Assembly: GCA_028290405.1 (NCBI GenBank)
Contig: JAQGJX010000184.1
Span: 1-53,077, forward strand
Source of the DNA: Hyphomicrobiales bacterium
GTDB lineage: Bacteria; Pseudomonadota; Alphaproteobacteria; Rhizobiales; Beijerinckiaceae
Reading direction: 5' to 3'
Length of the DNA: 53,077 nucleotides
Each line of letters opens with the position of its first letter. Positions within the stretch are counted from its first letter, which is position 1. The position numbers were made by a program, and so were the translations under genes. Below, piece by piece: positions 8,810-18,062 of the stretch. The notes beneath the pieces are model-generated. The model ran no database searches. It saw nothing but the letters and a program-made list of their open reading frames with translations, and was not told the origin of the DNA.

Positions 8810-10717
8810 ATGGAAGAAACCCCGAGGAAGCGCGTCGATCCGCTCGACTGGGCGCGCACGGCGCTGGCCGTCGCGCTGTTCTGCTTTTCGCTGTATTCGA
8901 TCCTGGTGGAGGAGGCGCCCGAAGCCGTGCTGCGCACGGTCTTTCTCGGCTGCTCGCTGTTCTGGACGTTCGCCCTCCTGGCCCCGCGCGGGCCGCGCGC
9001 GCCTGCGCTGCGCGCGCTGGACTGGGCGCTGGCGCTCGCGAGCCTTGGCGTCACCGCCTATGTGGCGTTCGATTCAGAAAACATCTTTGCGCGCGCGGGG
9101 GACATAACGGCGCTCGACATGGCGGTGGCGATCGCGGGGATCGCGCTCGTGCTGGAGGGCACGCGGCGCACCGCCGGGGCGGCGCTGCCGGTCTTGTCCA
9201 TCGTGTTCCTGCTCTATCCGCTTTGGTTCGGGCCCTATCTCACCGGCCTGTTGCGCACTGGCGCGTTCAGCGTGGAGCGCGTGCTGACGCTGCAATACCT
9301 GTCGCTGGAAGGCGTCATCGGGTCGGCCCTCCAGGTCACCATTGAATACGTGTACCTGTTCGTCATCTTCGGCGCCGTGCTGAACCGGCTCGGCGCCATC
9401 GAGTTCATGGACGATCTCGCGCGCGCGCTGTGCGGGCGCCTGCGCGGCGGCTCGGCGAAGATCGCCACCCTTTCGTCGCTGTTCATGGGGCTGGCGTCCG
9501 GCAGCGCGGTCGCCAACGTGGTGAGCCAGGGGGTGTTCACGATCCCCATGATGCGCCGCGAGGGCTACAAGCGCGAGATGGCCGCCGCCGTGGAGGCGTC
9601 CGCCTCCACCGGCGGGCAGATCATGCCGCCCGTCATGGGCGCAGCGGCCTTCCTGATGGCTGAATACACCCGCATCCCGTATGCGCAGATCATCGTCTAC
9701 GCGCTTGTGCCGGGGCTGCTGTTCTATTTCGCCATCTGGTACGCGGTGCACTGGGAGGCCCTTCGCACCGGCATGAAGGGCGTGCCGGAGGACGAGATTC
9801 CCAGCGCGCGCGGCGTGCTGCGCGAAGGCGGACTGCACATCCTGTCGCTGCTGGTCATCACGGTGGAGATGTCCCTCGGCTTTTCGATGCAGATCGCGGT
9901 GCTGCACGGCATTGTGGCGGCCATCGTGGCGGCGTTCATTCATCGCAAGACGCGCGCTCTCGTCACGGTCCCCAACCTCATCGGCGCCATCCGGGAAGGC
10001 TTCCAGGATTCGCTTTCGCTGTTCACCTCGGCGGCCTGCGCGGGCGTCATCATCGGGGTGGTGACCCAGACCTCGTTCGGCCTGAAGATCTCCACGCTGG
10101 TGATCGACGCCTCCATGGGGATGCTGTGGCTGGCGCTGATCCTGTGCGGGCTCGTGTGCCTCGTGCTCGGCATGGGGCTGCCGACGCAGATCATCTATCT
10201 CACGCTGGCCGCGCTGGTGGCGCCCGCCATCGTCAAAATGGGGGTGACGGTCGCGGGCGCGCATCTGTTCATCATCTACTTCGGCATGATGTCGATGGTG
10301 ACACCGCCCGTCTGTTTCGCCGCCTTCGCGGCGGCGGGCATCGCGGGCGCGCCGTTCATGAAGACCGGATGGATCGCCACCAAGATCTCCATCGCGGGCC
10401 TGCTGGCCCCGTTCTACTTCGCCTACCACCCGGGCGTCATGCTGATGGGGCCGTGGGAGGGGATCGTGGAAGGCGTGCTGCGCGCGAGCGTCGGCATCTA
10501 CGCGGGCGGCGTGGCGCTGGGCATGTTCCACTGGCGCCTGGAGGAGCTCACGCAGGGCGGCCTTGCGGCGACATGGACGCGCCGCGCGCTGGGCGCGGCG
10601 GCGTGCCTCCTGTTGATCGCGCCCGGCGCGCAGGCGCTCGTGGCGGGGCTGGCGTGCGTGGCGGTCTCTGTCGCCGCCGGTCCGCTGATGGGACGCAAGG
10701 TCGCGGCGGCCGTCTAG
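8810..10717 (+). CDS. TRAP transporter fused permease (4TM + 12TM), TAXI type
   Basis: 635 residues. The N-terminal about 120 residues hold the DctQ-like helices and the rest is a DctM-like permease with motifs such as FMGLASGSAVANVVSQG, ASTGGQIMPPVMGAAAFLMAE and VLGMGLPTQIIYL. It moves the solute delivered by the upstream TAXI protein together with Na+ or H+. The ATG at 8810 is preferred over ATG 8786 because GAGGAAAGAG (8791-8800) gives it a good ribosome site; the longer form would add eight residues. It ends 17 bases before the convergent SDR gene. Confidence 0.94.
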   Translation: MEETPRKRVDPLDWARTALAVALFCFSLYSILVEEAPEAVLRTVFLGCSLFWTFALLAPRGPRAPALRALDWALALASLGVTAYVAFDSENIFARAGDITALDMAVAIAGIALVLEGTRRTAGAALPVLSIVFLLYPLWFGPYLTGLLRTGAFSVERVLTLQYLSLEGVIGSALQVTIEYVYLFVIFGAVLNRLGAIEFMDDLARALCGRLRGGSAKIATLSSLFMGLASGSAVANVVSQGVFTIPMMRREGYKREMAAAVEASASTGGQIMPPVMGAAAFLMAEYTRIPYAQIIVYALVPGLLFYFAIWYAVHWEALRTGMKGVPEDEIPSARGVLREGGLHILSLLVITVEMSLGFSMQIAVLHGIVAAIVAAFIHRKTRALVTVPNLIGAIREGFQDSLSLFTSAACAGVIIGVVTQTSFGLKISTLVIDASMGMLWLALILCGLVCLVLGMGLPTQIIYLTLAALVAPAIVKMGVTVAGAHLFIIYFGMMSMVTPPVCFAAFAAAGIAGAPFMKTGWIATKISIAGLLAPFYFAYHPGVMLMGPWEGIVEGVLRASVGIYAGGVALGMFHWRLEELTQGGLAATWTRRALGAAACLLLIAPGAQALVAGLACVAVSVAAGPLMGRKVAAAV

Positions 10718-10734
10718 CGTCCTTTGCGCAAGCG

Positions 10735-11481
10735 CTAGATCACTTCGCCGCCGCTGGAGTTGAGCACGTGGCCGGTGACGAAACTGGCTTCGTCGCTCGC
10801 CAGCCAGCACACCGCGTAGGAGATATCCAGCGGCTCGCCATGGCGGCCCAGCGGAATGGAGGCGATGCGCTTTTTCATCTTCTCCGGCTCGCCGCTGTTG
10901 GCCGCCGTCATGGGCGTGAGGATGAAGCCCGGCGCCACCGCGTTGACCGTGATGTTCCACGGCGCGAGTTCCTTCGCCCAGCCCTTCGTGTAGCCGATGA
11001 GGGCCGCCTTGGCGCCTGCGTAGTGCGAGGCGTTCGCGCTGCCCGCGACGCCCCATTGGGAGGAGATGTTGACGATGCGCCCGCGCCGCTTGGCTTTCAT
11101 GCCCGGCAGCACCGCCTGGGCGGCGAAGAAGGCGCCGCGCACATGCACCTGCATGAACGCGTCCCACTCGTCCTCGCCGATCTCCTCGATGCTGAGCCTG
11201 CGGCCGCCGACGCCGGCGTTGTTGACCAGCACGTCCACGTCCCCGGCGCGGCCCACGGCGTCCGCCAGCGCGGCGCGGAAGGCGGGCAGGTCGCGAATGT
11301 CGGCCACCATGGCGACCGCCAGGCCGCCTTCGCGGGCGATGGAGTCCACCGTCTCGCGGACCGCGTCGGCGTTGACGTCGTGCACGATGACGCGGGCGCC
11401 TCGCGCGGCGAAAACCTGCGCGTGGCTGCGGCCCATGCCGGAGCCGGCGCCGGTGATGAGCGCTGTGCGGTCGGTGAACAT
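10735..11481 (-). CDS. SDR-family NAD(P)-dependent oxidoreductase
   Basis: 248 residues, a classical short-chain dehydrogenase. Nucleotide motif TGAGSGMG (10-17), Asp35 at the end of strand 2 (favours NAD over NADP), NNAG (87-90), catalytic Ser (140/141), Tyr154 and Lys158 in YAGAK. All catalytic residues are present, so it should be active; the substrate is not evident. Start: ATG 11481 behind a GGGGGGAGAG ribosome site. It is convergent with the TAXI permease, and together they occupy the space between zapA and the 6S RNA. They may have arrived as one catabolic unit, but this is inference. Confidence 0.92.
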   Translation of the reverse strand: MFTDRTALITGAGSGMGRSHAQVFAARGARVIVHDVNADAVRETVDSIAREGGLAVAMVADIRDLPAFRAALADAVGRAGDVDVLVNNAGVGGRRLSIEEIGEDEWDAFMQVHVRGAFFAAQAVLPGMKAKRRGRIVNISSQWGVAGSANASHYAGAKAALIGYTKGWAKELAPWNITVNAVAPGFILTPMTAANSGEPEKMKKRIASIPLGRHGEPLDISYAVCWLASDEASFVTGHVLNSSGGEVI

Positions 11482-11555
11482 GTCTCTCCCCCCAGTGTCG
11501 CGTCGTCTCGCCGATGGGCGCGCGCCGCATCCTGCCGCCAGACTAGCGCGGATTT

Positions 11556-11927
11556 TCAGACTTTGCGCCCGCCTGCGTTCATCTGGTGCGCCAGCGTCTC
11601 GATGCGCTGGGCGGCGGCCTCGATGGAATCGGCGACCGTGTTCGACCAGGCGTGGTCGATGTCGCGCTTGGCTTCCTGGGCTTCATTCAGGCTGCCGAGT
11701 TCCGCCTCCAGCCGCGCGATGCGGCGGCGGGCCTCGGACAATTCGTCCGCGATGGTGATGGCGCCCATGACGGTCAGGCGCTGGTCGCCGATCTCCCCGA
11801 AGGACGCACGCATCTCGGCGATCTTGGCGTCGATCAGCCTGGCGAGGCCGATGAGGTGCTCCTCCTCGCCGTCCGCGCAGGCCATCCGGTAAGGGCGCCC
11901 GGCGATGGTGACGTTGATCTGCGCCAT
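11556..11927 (-). CDS. zapA: Cell division protein ZapA
   Basis: 123 residues. Small dimerising protein that binds FtsZ and promotes Z-ring bundling. The N-terminal globular domain begins with the typical MAQINVTIAGRPYRMACADG and EEEHLIGLARLIDAKI, and the C-terminal half is a long coiled coil (about 60-115). The ATG overlaps the stop of the DUF4164 gene by one base (TGATG). zapA upstream of 6S RNA and fau is a conserved proteobacterial order, but here about 3.9 kb of transporter and dehydrogenase DNA lies between zapA and the 6S RNA. Confidence 0.92.
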   Translation of the reverse strand: MAQINVTIAGRPYRMACADGEEEHLIGLARLIDAKIAEMRASFGEIGDQRLTVMGAITIADELSEARRRIARLEAELGSLNEAQEAKRDIDHAWSNTVADSIEAAAQRIETLAHQMNAGGRKV

Positions 11928-12241
11928 CAGCTGTCCTGCTCCGGCGCGTCCGCCCCGGCGGGAATGCGCACGCCGTCCAGAACGGACCTGATCGTCTGGC
12001 TGGCGCGCTCCAGCCGCTGCGACACGTCTTCGTTGGCGGTGTTGAGCACGCGCATCCGGTCGAGGGCGCCGTCCAGCTCAACCGCAAGGCGGGCCCGGTC
12101 GTCCTGCATGACGGCGAGTTCCTCCTCGAGATCCGAGCGCACCCGGTCGGCCATGGCGCGGCGTTCGCCGGCGGCCTCGAGGTGATCGAGGGCGGACGCC
12201 AGTCGTTTGAGCGATTCCTGAAGACGGTCTGGCAGGTTCAT
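11927..12241 (-). CDS. DUF4164 family coiled-coil protein
   Basis: 104 residues, predicted almost entirely alpha-helical with heptad-like leucine spacing (LQESLKRLASALDHLE, RSDLEEELAVMQDDRARL, VSQRLERASQTIRSVL). DUF4164 proteins are small alphaproteobacterial coiled-coil proteins encoded just upstream of zapA. Translational coupling to zapA (TGATG) suggests a division-related role, but function is not established. A candidate sigma70-type promoter lies 21-50 bases upstream. Confidence 0.85.
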   Translation of the reverse strand: MNLPDRLQESLKRLASALDHLEAAGERRAMADRVRSDLEEELAVMQDDRARLAVELDGALDRMRVLNTANEDVSQRLERASQTIRSVLDGVRIPAGADAPEQDS

Positions 12242-12261
12242 GACGTATTTACCGAATGTCC

Positions 12262-12291
12262 TATTAGCGACCGCCCGGGGCGCCCGGTCAA
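12262..12291 (-). promoter_or_regulatory. Candidate promoter of DUF4164-zapA
   Basis: On the minus strand, TTGACC (12291-12286), an 18-bp spacer and CTAATA (12267-12262), about 20 bases ahead of the DUF4164 start codon. It fits a housekeeping -35/-10 pair, with a GC-rich palindromic spacer (GGGCGCCCCGGG). Confidence 0.4.
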
Positions 12292-12468
12292 CGCCGGTCG
12301 GCGTCCTTGCCCACAGATGAATCCCGCGAAGCTTGCCGGCGAGGCGCGTTTTGGGCCCCGCAGCGCTTTGACAGGGCCGGACGAGGTGTTATCAGAAACC
12401 GCTTTCAGGTCACGCCAGCCCGCATTGCGCGCCTTTGCGCGCGTGGGGCCGCCTTTTGGAACATCATC

Positions 12469-14448
12469 ATGACCGTTTCGCATGATTCTATGGCCAATGC
12501 GATCCGCGCGCTCGCCATGGACGGGGTCGAACGCGCCAAATCCGGGCATCCGGGCCTTCCCATGGGGGCGGCCGACATCGCCACCGTTCTCTTCGGCAAG
12601 GTGTTGAAGTACGACGCCGCCGATCCGCAATGGGCGGACCGCGACCGCTTCATCCTCTCGGCGGGGCACGGCTCCATGCTGCTCTACTCGCTGCTGCATC
12701 TCACGGGCGAGAGCAGCATGACGATCGACCAGATCAAGAGCTTCCGCCAGTTGCATTCGCTCACCCCCGGGCATCCGGAAAACTTCATCACCCGCGGCGT
12801 CGAGACCACCACCGGCCCGCTTGGCCAGGGCCTGGCGATGTCCGTCGGCTTCGCGCTCGCCGAGCGCATGCTGAACGCGGAATTTGGCGACGTCGTGGAC
12901 CATCGCACCTGGGTGCTGGCCTCCGACGGCGACCTGATGGAGGGCGTCAGCCAGGAGGCGATCGCGATCGCCGGCCACCTGAAGCTGGACCGCCTGACCG
13001 TGCTCTGGGACGACAACGGCATCTCCATCGACGGGCCGTTGAGCGTCTCGGACTCCATCGATCAGATCAAGCGCTTCGAATCGGCCGGCTGGAACGCCGT
13101 GCGGGTGAACGGCCATGACGCGGACGCCATCCTGGCCGCCTGCGAGGCCGCCAAGGCCGCGGACCGCCCGACGCTCATCGCCTGCCGCACCACCATCGGG
13201 TACGGCGCCCCCAAGCGCGCCGGAACCTCGAAGTCCCACGGCGAGCCGCTGGGCGCCGAGGAGATCGCCGGCGCCCGCGCGGCGCTGAACTGGCCCCATG
13301 AGCCCTTCGTGATCCCCGCCGACATCCTCGCCGCCTGGCGGGCCGCCGGCGCCCGGGGCGCGCAGGCGCACGCGGGCTGGAAGACGAAGCTGGCCGGGAT
13401 GGACCCGGCCAAGCGCGCCGAATTCGAGCGCCGCCTCTCGGGCGCGCTGCCCGAAGGCCTGAAGGCCGCCGCCCTCGCGTACAAGAAAGAGCTCGCCGCC
13501 AACCGCGCCGAAGTGGCCACCCGCAAGGCGTCGGAAGCGGTGCTGGCGGCGCTCGCGCCCCACGTGCCCGAGCTCATCACGGGCTCGGCGGACCTCACCG
13601 GGTCCAACAACACCAAGGTCGCCGCGACCCCGGCCATCGCCCCCGGGCAATATCTTGGCCGCTTCGTCCACTGGGGCATCCGCGAGCACGGCATGGCCGC
13701 GGCCATCAACGGCATGGCGCTGCACGGCGGTTATATTCCGTCGGGCGCGACCTTCCTGGTGTTCGTCGACTATTGCCGCCCGGCGCTGCGGCTTGCCGCT
13801 CTCATGGGCGTGCGCCATATCGAGGTGATGACCCACGATTCCATCGGTCTGGGCGAGGACGGCCCGACGCATCAGCCCGTCGAGCACCTGGCGAGCCTGC
13901 GCGCCATCCCGAACATGAACGTGTTCCGCCCCGCCGACCAGACCGAGACGCTGGAATGCTGGCAGCTCGCCATGGAGGCGGCCGGAACCCCCTCGGTTCT
14001 GGCGCTGACCCGCCAGAACCTGCCCGCCTTGCGGACGACGTACGTCGAGGAAAACCTCAGCGCGGGCGGCGCCTACGAGCTGTCGCCGGCCAACGGCGAG
14101 GCCCAGGTGTCGCTGTTCGCCACCGGGTCGGAGGTCTCCATCGCCATGGAGGCGCAGGCCCTGCTGGCCGAAAAGGGCGTGCGCGCCCGCGTGGTGTCCG
14201 TGCCCTGCATGGACATTTTCCTGGAGCGCGACGAGGACGAACGGCGCAAGGTCATCGGCTCGGCGCCGGTGAAGATCGCCATCGAGGCGGCGATCCGCCA
14301 GGGCTGGGACGCCATCATCGGCTCGGACGGCGTGTTCATCGGCATGAAGTCTTTCGGCGCCAGCGCGCCGTACAAGACACTTTATGAACACTTCGGCATT
14401 ACATCCAAGGCCGTGGTCGAGGCGGCGCTCGCCCGCCACAACGGCTGA
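12469..14448 (+). CDS. tkt: Transketolase
   Basis: 659 residues, normal transketolase length. TPP-dependent transfer of two-carbon units between sugar phosphates, joining the pentose phosphate pathway (and Calvin-type cycles) to glycolysis. Seen: SGHPGLPMG near the N terminus with the substrate-side His, TPP/Mg motif DGDLMEG with DNG about 28 residues on, and the Pyr-domain stretch [24 protein letters not shown]. The usual first Gly of GDG is Ser here (ASDGDLMEG). The ATG at 12469 puts the conserved [22 protein letters not shown] at the N terminus; longer in-frame starts are not conserved. First gene of tkt-gap-pgk-fba. Confidence 0.97.
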   Translation: MTVSHDSMANAIRALAMDGVERAKSGHPGLPMGAADIATVLFGKVLKYDAADPQWADRDRFILSAGHGSMLLYSLLHLTGESSMTIDQIKSFRQLHSLTPGHPENFITRGVETTTGPLGQGLAMSVGFALAERMLNAEFGDVVDHRTWVLASDGDLMEGVSQEAIAIAGHLKLDRLTVLWDDNGISIDGPLSVSDSIDQIKRFESAGWNAVRVNGHDADAILAACEAAKAADRPTLIACRTTIGYGAPKRAGTSKSHGEPLGAEEIAGARAALNWPHEPFVIPADILAAWRAAGARGAQAHAGWKTKLAGMDPAKRAEFERRLSGALPEGLKAAALAYKKELAANRAEVATRKASEAVLAALAPHVPELITGSADLTGSNNTKVAATPAIAPGQYLGRFVHWGIREHGMAAAINGMALHGGYIPSGATFLVFVDYCRPALRLAALMGVRHIEVMTHDSIGLGEDGPTHQPVEHLASLRAIPNMNVFRPADQTETLECWQLAMEAAGTPSVLALTRQNLPALRTTYVEENLSAGGAYELSPANGEAQVSLFATGSEVSIAMEAQALLAEKGVRARVVSVPCMDIFLERDEDERRKVIGSAPVKIAIEAAIRQGWDAIIGSDGVFIGMKSFGASAPYKTLYEHFGITSKAVVEAALARHNG

Positions 14449-14493
14449 AGCTAAGCTTCAAGACACACGCGAAGACGGATCGGAGGAAAAGAC

Positions 14494-15501
14494 ATGGCAG
14501 TGAGAGTCGCTATCAACGGTTTCGGGCGCATCGGCCGCAACGTGCTGCGCGCCATCATCGAATCCGGCCGCACCGACATCGAGGTCGTGGCGATCAACGA
14601 TCTCGGGCCGGTCGAGACGAACGCACATCTGCTGCGGTTCGATTCCGTCCATGGCCGGTTTCCGGCTGAAGTGACCGTGAAGGGCGACACCATCGACGTG
14701 GGCCGCGGGCCCATCAAGGTGACGGCCATCCGCAACCCCGCCGAACTGCCCCATCGCGAGATGAACGTGGACATCGCGCTGGAATGCACCGGCCTGTTCA
14801 CCACGAAGGAAAAGGCCAAGGCGCATCTCGACGCCGGCGCCAAGCGCGTGCTGGTGTCCGCGCCCTGCGACGACGCCGACCTGACGGTCGTGTACGGCGT
14901 GAACCACGACAAGCTGGCGAAGGACCACCTCGTGGTCTCCAATGCGTCGTGCACCACCAACTGCCTGTCGCCGGTCGCCAAGGTGCTCAACGACACCATC
15001 GGCATCGAGCGCGGCTTCATGACGACGATCCATTCCTACACGGGCGACCAGCCGACGCTGGACACCATGCACAAGGATCTCTATCGCGGCCGCGCCGCAG
15101 CCCTCTCGATGATCCCGACCTCCACGGGCGCCGCGAAGGCCGTCGGCCTCGTGCTGCCGGAACTGAACGGAAAGCTCGACGGCGCCGCCATCCGCGTGCC
15201 CACGCCCAACGTCTCCGTCGTGGACCTGAAGTTCACCGCCAAGCGCGCGACCTCCGCCAAGGAGATCAACGAAGCGATCAAGCGCGCCGCCAGCCAGGAG
15301 CTGAAGGGCGTTCTGGGCTACACGGAAGCGCCCAACGTCTCCATCGACTTCAACCACGACAGCCATTCGTCCGTGTTCCACATGGACCAGACGAAGGTGA
15401 TCGACGGCACGTTCGTGCGCATCCTGTCCTGGTACGACAACGTATGGGGCTTCTCGAACCGCATGGCCGACACGGCCGTGGCGATGGCCAAGCAGATTTG
15501 A
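14494..15501 (+). CDS. gap: Glyceraldehyde-3-phosphate dehydrogenase, type I
   Basis: 335 residues. It oxidises and phosphorylates glyceraldehyde 3-phosphate to 1,3-bisphosphoglycerate. N-terminal INGFGRIGR Rossmann motif, Asp36 (INDL) favouring NAD, catalytic Cys153 in ASCTTNC, and His180 in IHSYTGDQ. Start: ATG 14494 behind GGAGGAAAAG. It lies 45 bases after tkt with no visible terminator, so the two are probably one transcript. A strong hairpin terminator follows the stop. Confidence 0.98.
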   Translation: MAVRVAINGFGRIGRNVLRAIIESGRTDIEVVAINDLGPVETNAHLLRFDSVHGRFPAEVTVKGDTIDVGRGPIKVTAIRNPAELPHREMNVDIALECTGLFTTKEKAKAHLDAGAKRVLVSAPCDDADLTVVYGVNHDKLAKDHLVVSNASCTTNCLSPVAKVLNDTIGIERGFMTTIHSYTGDQPTLDTMHKDLYRGRAAALSMIPTSTGAAKAVGLVLPELNGKLDGAAIRVPTPNVSVVDLKFTAKRATSAKEINEAIKRAASQELKGVLGYTEAPNVSIDFNHDSHSSVFHMDQTKVIDGTFVRILSWYDNVWGFSNRMADTAVAMAKQI

Positions 15502-15509
15502 AAATGCCG

Positions 15510-15539
15510 GGGCGCGGCGCAAGCCGCGCCCTTCTTTTT
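15510..15539 (+). terminator. Terminator or attenuator between gap and pgk
   Basis: Perfect 9-bp stem GGGCGCGGC / GCCGCGCCC closed by a GCAA tetraloop (15519-15522), followed by TTCTTTTT. It lies 9 bases after the gap stop and 25 bases before the pgk start, so it likely uncouples the levels of the two glycolytic messages. Confidence 0.85.
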
Positions 15540-15563
15540 AGCTCCTTCATTCCAGTGGAAGCC

Positions 15564-16757
15564 ATGACCTCCTTCCGCACGCTCGACTCCGCCGACCTGT
15601 CCTCCAAGCGCGTGCTGGTGCGCGTCGACCTCAACGTGCCGATGGAAGACGGGCGCGTGACGGACGCCACCCGCATCGACCGCATCCTGCCGACGATCGC
15701 CGAGATCGCCGACAAGGGCGGCAAGGTGATCCTGCTCGCCCATTTCGGCCGGCCCAAGAACGGCCCGGACACGGAGAACTCGCTGGCGCCGCTCGCCCCC
15801 GTGCTCTCGGCCCATCTGCGGCGCCCGGTGGCGTTCGCGCGGGACTGCGTCGGCGAGGCGGCTGCGTCCGCCGTGGCGGCCATGAAGCCCGGCGACGTGC
15901 TGCTGCTTGAGAACACCCGCTTCCACAAGGGCGAGGAAAAGAACGACGCGGCGTTCGTGGCGGAGCTGGCGACGCTCGGCGACGTGTACGTGAACGACGC
16001 GTTCTCGGCCGCCCATCGCGCGCACGCCTCCACGGAAGGCCTCGCGCGCAAGCTTCCCGCCTTCGCGGGCCGCACCATGCAGGCCGAGCTGGAAGCGCTG
16101 TCGGCGGCGCTCGAGAACCCGCAGCGGCCCGTGGCGGCGGTGGTGGGCGGCGCCAAGGTGTCCACCAAGCTCGAACTGCTGGGCAATCTGGTGAAGAAGG
16201 TGGACTTCCTCATCATCGGCGGCGGCATGGCCAACACGTTCCTGGCCGCGCAAGGCAAGCACGTGGGCAAATCGCTGTGCGAGAGGGACCTGCTGGACAC
16301 GGCGAGGAGCATCGTCGAGGCCGCCAAGGCGGCGCGGTGCGAAATCGTGCTTCCCACCGACGCCGTGCTGGCGAAAGAATTCAAGGAGCATGCGGCGACC
16401 CGCGTGGCCTCCGTGGACCAGATCGCGGACGACGAGATGATGCTCGACATCGGGCCGCGCTCGGTGGTGGAGGTCGAGCGCGTGCTGTCGGCCTGCAAGA
16501 CGCTGGTGTGGAACGGCCCGTTCGGGGCGTTCGAGATCAAGCCCTTTGACGCGGGCACCAATGCGGCGGCGCGGCTCGCGGCGGACCTCACGGACGCCGG
16601 CAAGCTCGTCAGCGTGGCGGGCGGTGGCGACACGGTGGCGGCGCTGAACCAGGCCCATGCGGCCCAGCATTTCACCTACATTTCGACGGCGGGCGGCGCC
16701 TTCCTCGAATGGATGGAAGGCAAGGCCCTGCCGGGCGTCGAGGCGCTGCGCGCCTGA
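15564..16757 (+). CDS. pgk: Phosphoglycerate kinase
   Basis: 397 residues. It transfers phosphate from 1,3-bisphosphoglycerate to ADP. Conserved [23 protein letters not shown] at the N terminus, [38 protein letters not shown], and the nucleotide-binding [11 protein letters not shown] near the C terminus. Start: ATG 15564, 25 bases after the gap terminator, with GTGGAAG upstream. It sits between gap and fba in the standard alphaproteobacterial order and also feeds 3-phosphoglycerate to serine synthesis (serA/serC near 46-49 kb). Confidence 0.98.
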   Translation: MTSFRTLDSADLSSKRVLVRVDLNVPMEDGRVTDATRIDRILPTIAEIADKGGKVILLAHFGRPKNGPDTENSLAPLAPVLSAHLRRPVAFARDCVGEAAASAVAAMKPGDVLLLENTRFHKGEEKNDAAFVAELATLGDVYVNDAFSAAHRAHASTEGLARKLPAFAGRTMQAELEALSAALENPQRPVAAVVGGAKVSTKLELLGNLVKKVDFLIIGGGMANTFLAAQGKHVGKSLCERDLLDTARSIVEAAKAARCEIVLPTDAVLAKEFKEHAATRVASVDQIADDEMMLDIGPRSVVEVERVLSACKTLVWNGPFGAFEIKPFDAGTNAAARLAADLTDAGKLVSVAGGGDTVAALNQAHAAQHFTYISTAGGAFLEWMEGKALPGVEALRA

Positions 16758-16868
16758 GGGGACCGGGCGGGATGAAACCGCCCTCCAAGCTCGGCGTTTA
16801 AACACAATATCAAGCGGCGGCTGACAAGGTGCCGCATCTTTCGTCCAAGAAACGTCTGGAGACCCCCC

Positions 16869-17933
16869 ATGGCCCGCATCACCCTGAGACAGCTTCTCGA
16901 CCACGCCGCCGAACAGGGCTATGGCGTTCCGGCCTTCAACATCAACAACATGGAGCAGGCGCTGGCGATCATGACGGCGGCGGACGCCGTCGACGCGCCG
17001 GTCATCATCCAGGCTTCGCGGGGCGCGCGCGCCTACGCCAACGACATCATGCTCAAGCACATGATGGACGCGGTGATCGAAATCTACCCGCACATTCCCG
17101 TCTGCGTTCATCTCGACCATGGCAACGAGCCCGCAACCTGCATGACAGCCATTCAGGCGGGCTTCACGTCCGTGATGATGGACGGCTCGCTCAAGGCGGA
17201 CGGCAAGACCCCGGCGGACTGGACCTACAACGTCGACGTGACCAAGCAGGTCGTGGACATGTCGCACCTGGGCGGCATTTCGGTCGAGGGCGAGCTGGGC
17301 GTGCTGGGCTCGCTGGAAACCGGCATGGGCGAGAAGGAAGACGGCCACGGGGCCGAAGGCAAGCTCTCCCACGACCAGCTGCTGACCAATCCCGACGAGG
17401 CCGTGAAGTTCGTCAATGAGACGCAGGTCGACGCGCTCGCCATCGCGATGGGCACGTCGCACGGGGCCTACAAGTTCTCCCGCAAGCCCGACGGCGCGGT
17501 GCTGGCCATGAACGTCATCGAGGAAATCCACCGCCGCATGCCCAACATGCATCTGGTGATGCACGGGTCCTCGTCCGTGCCGCAGGACCTGCAGGACATC
17601 ATCAACAAGTTCGGCGGCGTGATGCCCCAGACCTGGGGCGTGCCGGTGGAGGAGATCCAGCGCGGCATCAAGCACGGCGTGCGCAAGATCAACATCGACA
17701 CCGACAACCGGATGGCCATCACGGGCCAGATCCGCAAGGTCTTTGCCGAGCATCCGGGCGAGTTCGATCCCCGCAAGTACCTGAAGCCCGCCATGGACGC
17801 GATGACGAAGCTCTGCAAGGAGCGTCTGGAGCAGTTCGGCACGGCCGGACAGGCGGGCAAGATCAAGCCGCTGCCGATCTCCGTCATGGCCAAGCGCTAT
17901 GCGTCCGGCGAGCTGCGCACCAAGGCCGTTTGA
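16869..17933 (+). CDS. fba: Fructose-bisphosphate aldolase, class II (Calvin-cycle subtype)
   Basis: 354 residues. Zinc-dependent aldol cleavage of fructose 1,6-bisphosphate. The zinc and catalytic motif HLDHG is at 81-85; [32 protein letters not shown] and KINIDTDNR follow in order. Length and the internal insert with [12 protein letters not shown] match the long class II subtype common in alphaproteobacteria, which often also cleaves sedoheptulose bisphosphate. A 111-base gap with a GGGCGG/CCGCCC hairpin (16765-16783, no T tract) separates it from pgk. A good terminator follows. Confidence 0.97.
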   Translation: MARITLRQLLDHAAEQGYGVPAFNINNMEQALAIMTAADAVDAPVIIQASRGARAYANDIMLKHMMDAVIEIYPHIPVCVHLDHGNEPATCMTAIQAGFTSVMMDGSLKADGKTPADWTYNVDVTKQVVDMSHLGGISVEGELGVLGSLETGMGEKEDGHGAEGKLSHDQLLTNPDEAVKFVNETQVDALAIAMGTSHGAYKFSRKPDGAVLAMNVIEEIHRRMPNMHLVMHGSSSVPQDLQDIINKFGGVMPQTWGVPVEEIQRGIKHGVRKINIDTDNRMAITGQIRKVFAEHPGEFDPRKYLKPAMDAMTKLCKERLEQFGTAGQAGKIKPLPISVMAKRYASGELRTKAV

Positions 17934-17962
17934 GACGGCCGAGTCGACTTTTTGAATGCAAG

Positions 17963-17987
17963 GGCGGTCCTTCAGGGCCGCCTTTTT
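17963..17987 (+). terminator. Rho-independent terminator of fba
   Basis: 8-bp stem GGCGGTCC / GGGCCGCC with one G-U pair, loop TTCA, then TTTTT (17983-17987), 29 bases after the stop. Confidence 0.9.
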
Positions 17988-18006
17988 CTTTGGCTGCGCG
18001 GTCATG

Positions 18007-18036
18007 AAAAGGCCCCGGCGGTGTCCCGCCGGAGCC
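18007..18036 (-). terminator. Rho-independent terminator of the porin gene
   Basis: On the minus strand, GGCTCCGGCGG / CCGCCGGGGCC (11 bp, one G-U) with loop GACA, followed by TTTT. It lies 27 bases downstream of the porin stop and back to back with the fba terminator. Confidence 0.88.
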
Positions 18037-18062
18037 CTTGAGTCGGCGCCTGAGCGGGCGCG

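Noticed and set aside
9074-11530. Very long minus-strand open frame (over 800 codons) across the TAXI permease
   Set aside because: His/Arg/Ala-rich composition typical of an antisense frame in GC-rich DNA; the plus-strand permease and the SDR gene explain the region fully.
15318-18005. Long minus-strand open frame (about 895 codons) opposite gap, pgk and fba
   Set aside because: It lies antisense to three well-supported enzymes and shows no domain; third-position GC bias alone makes it open.
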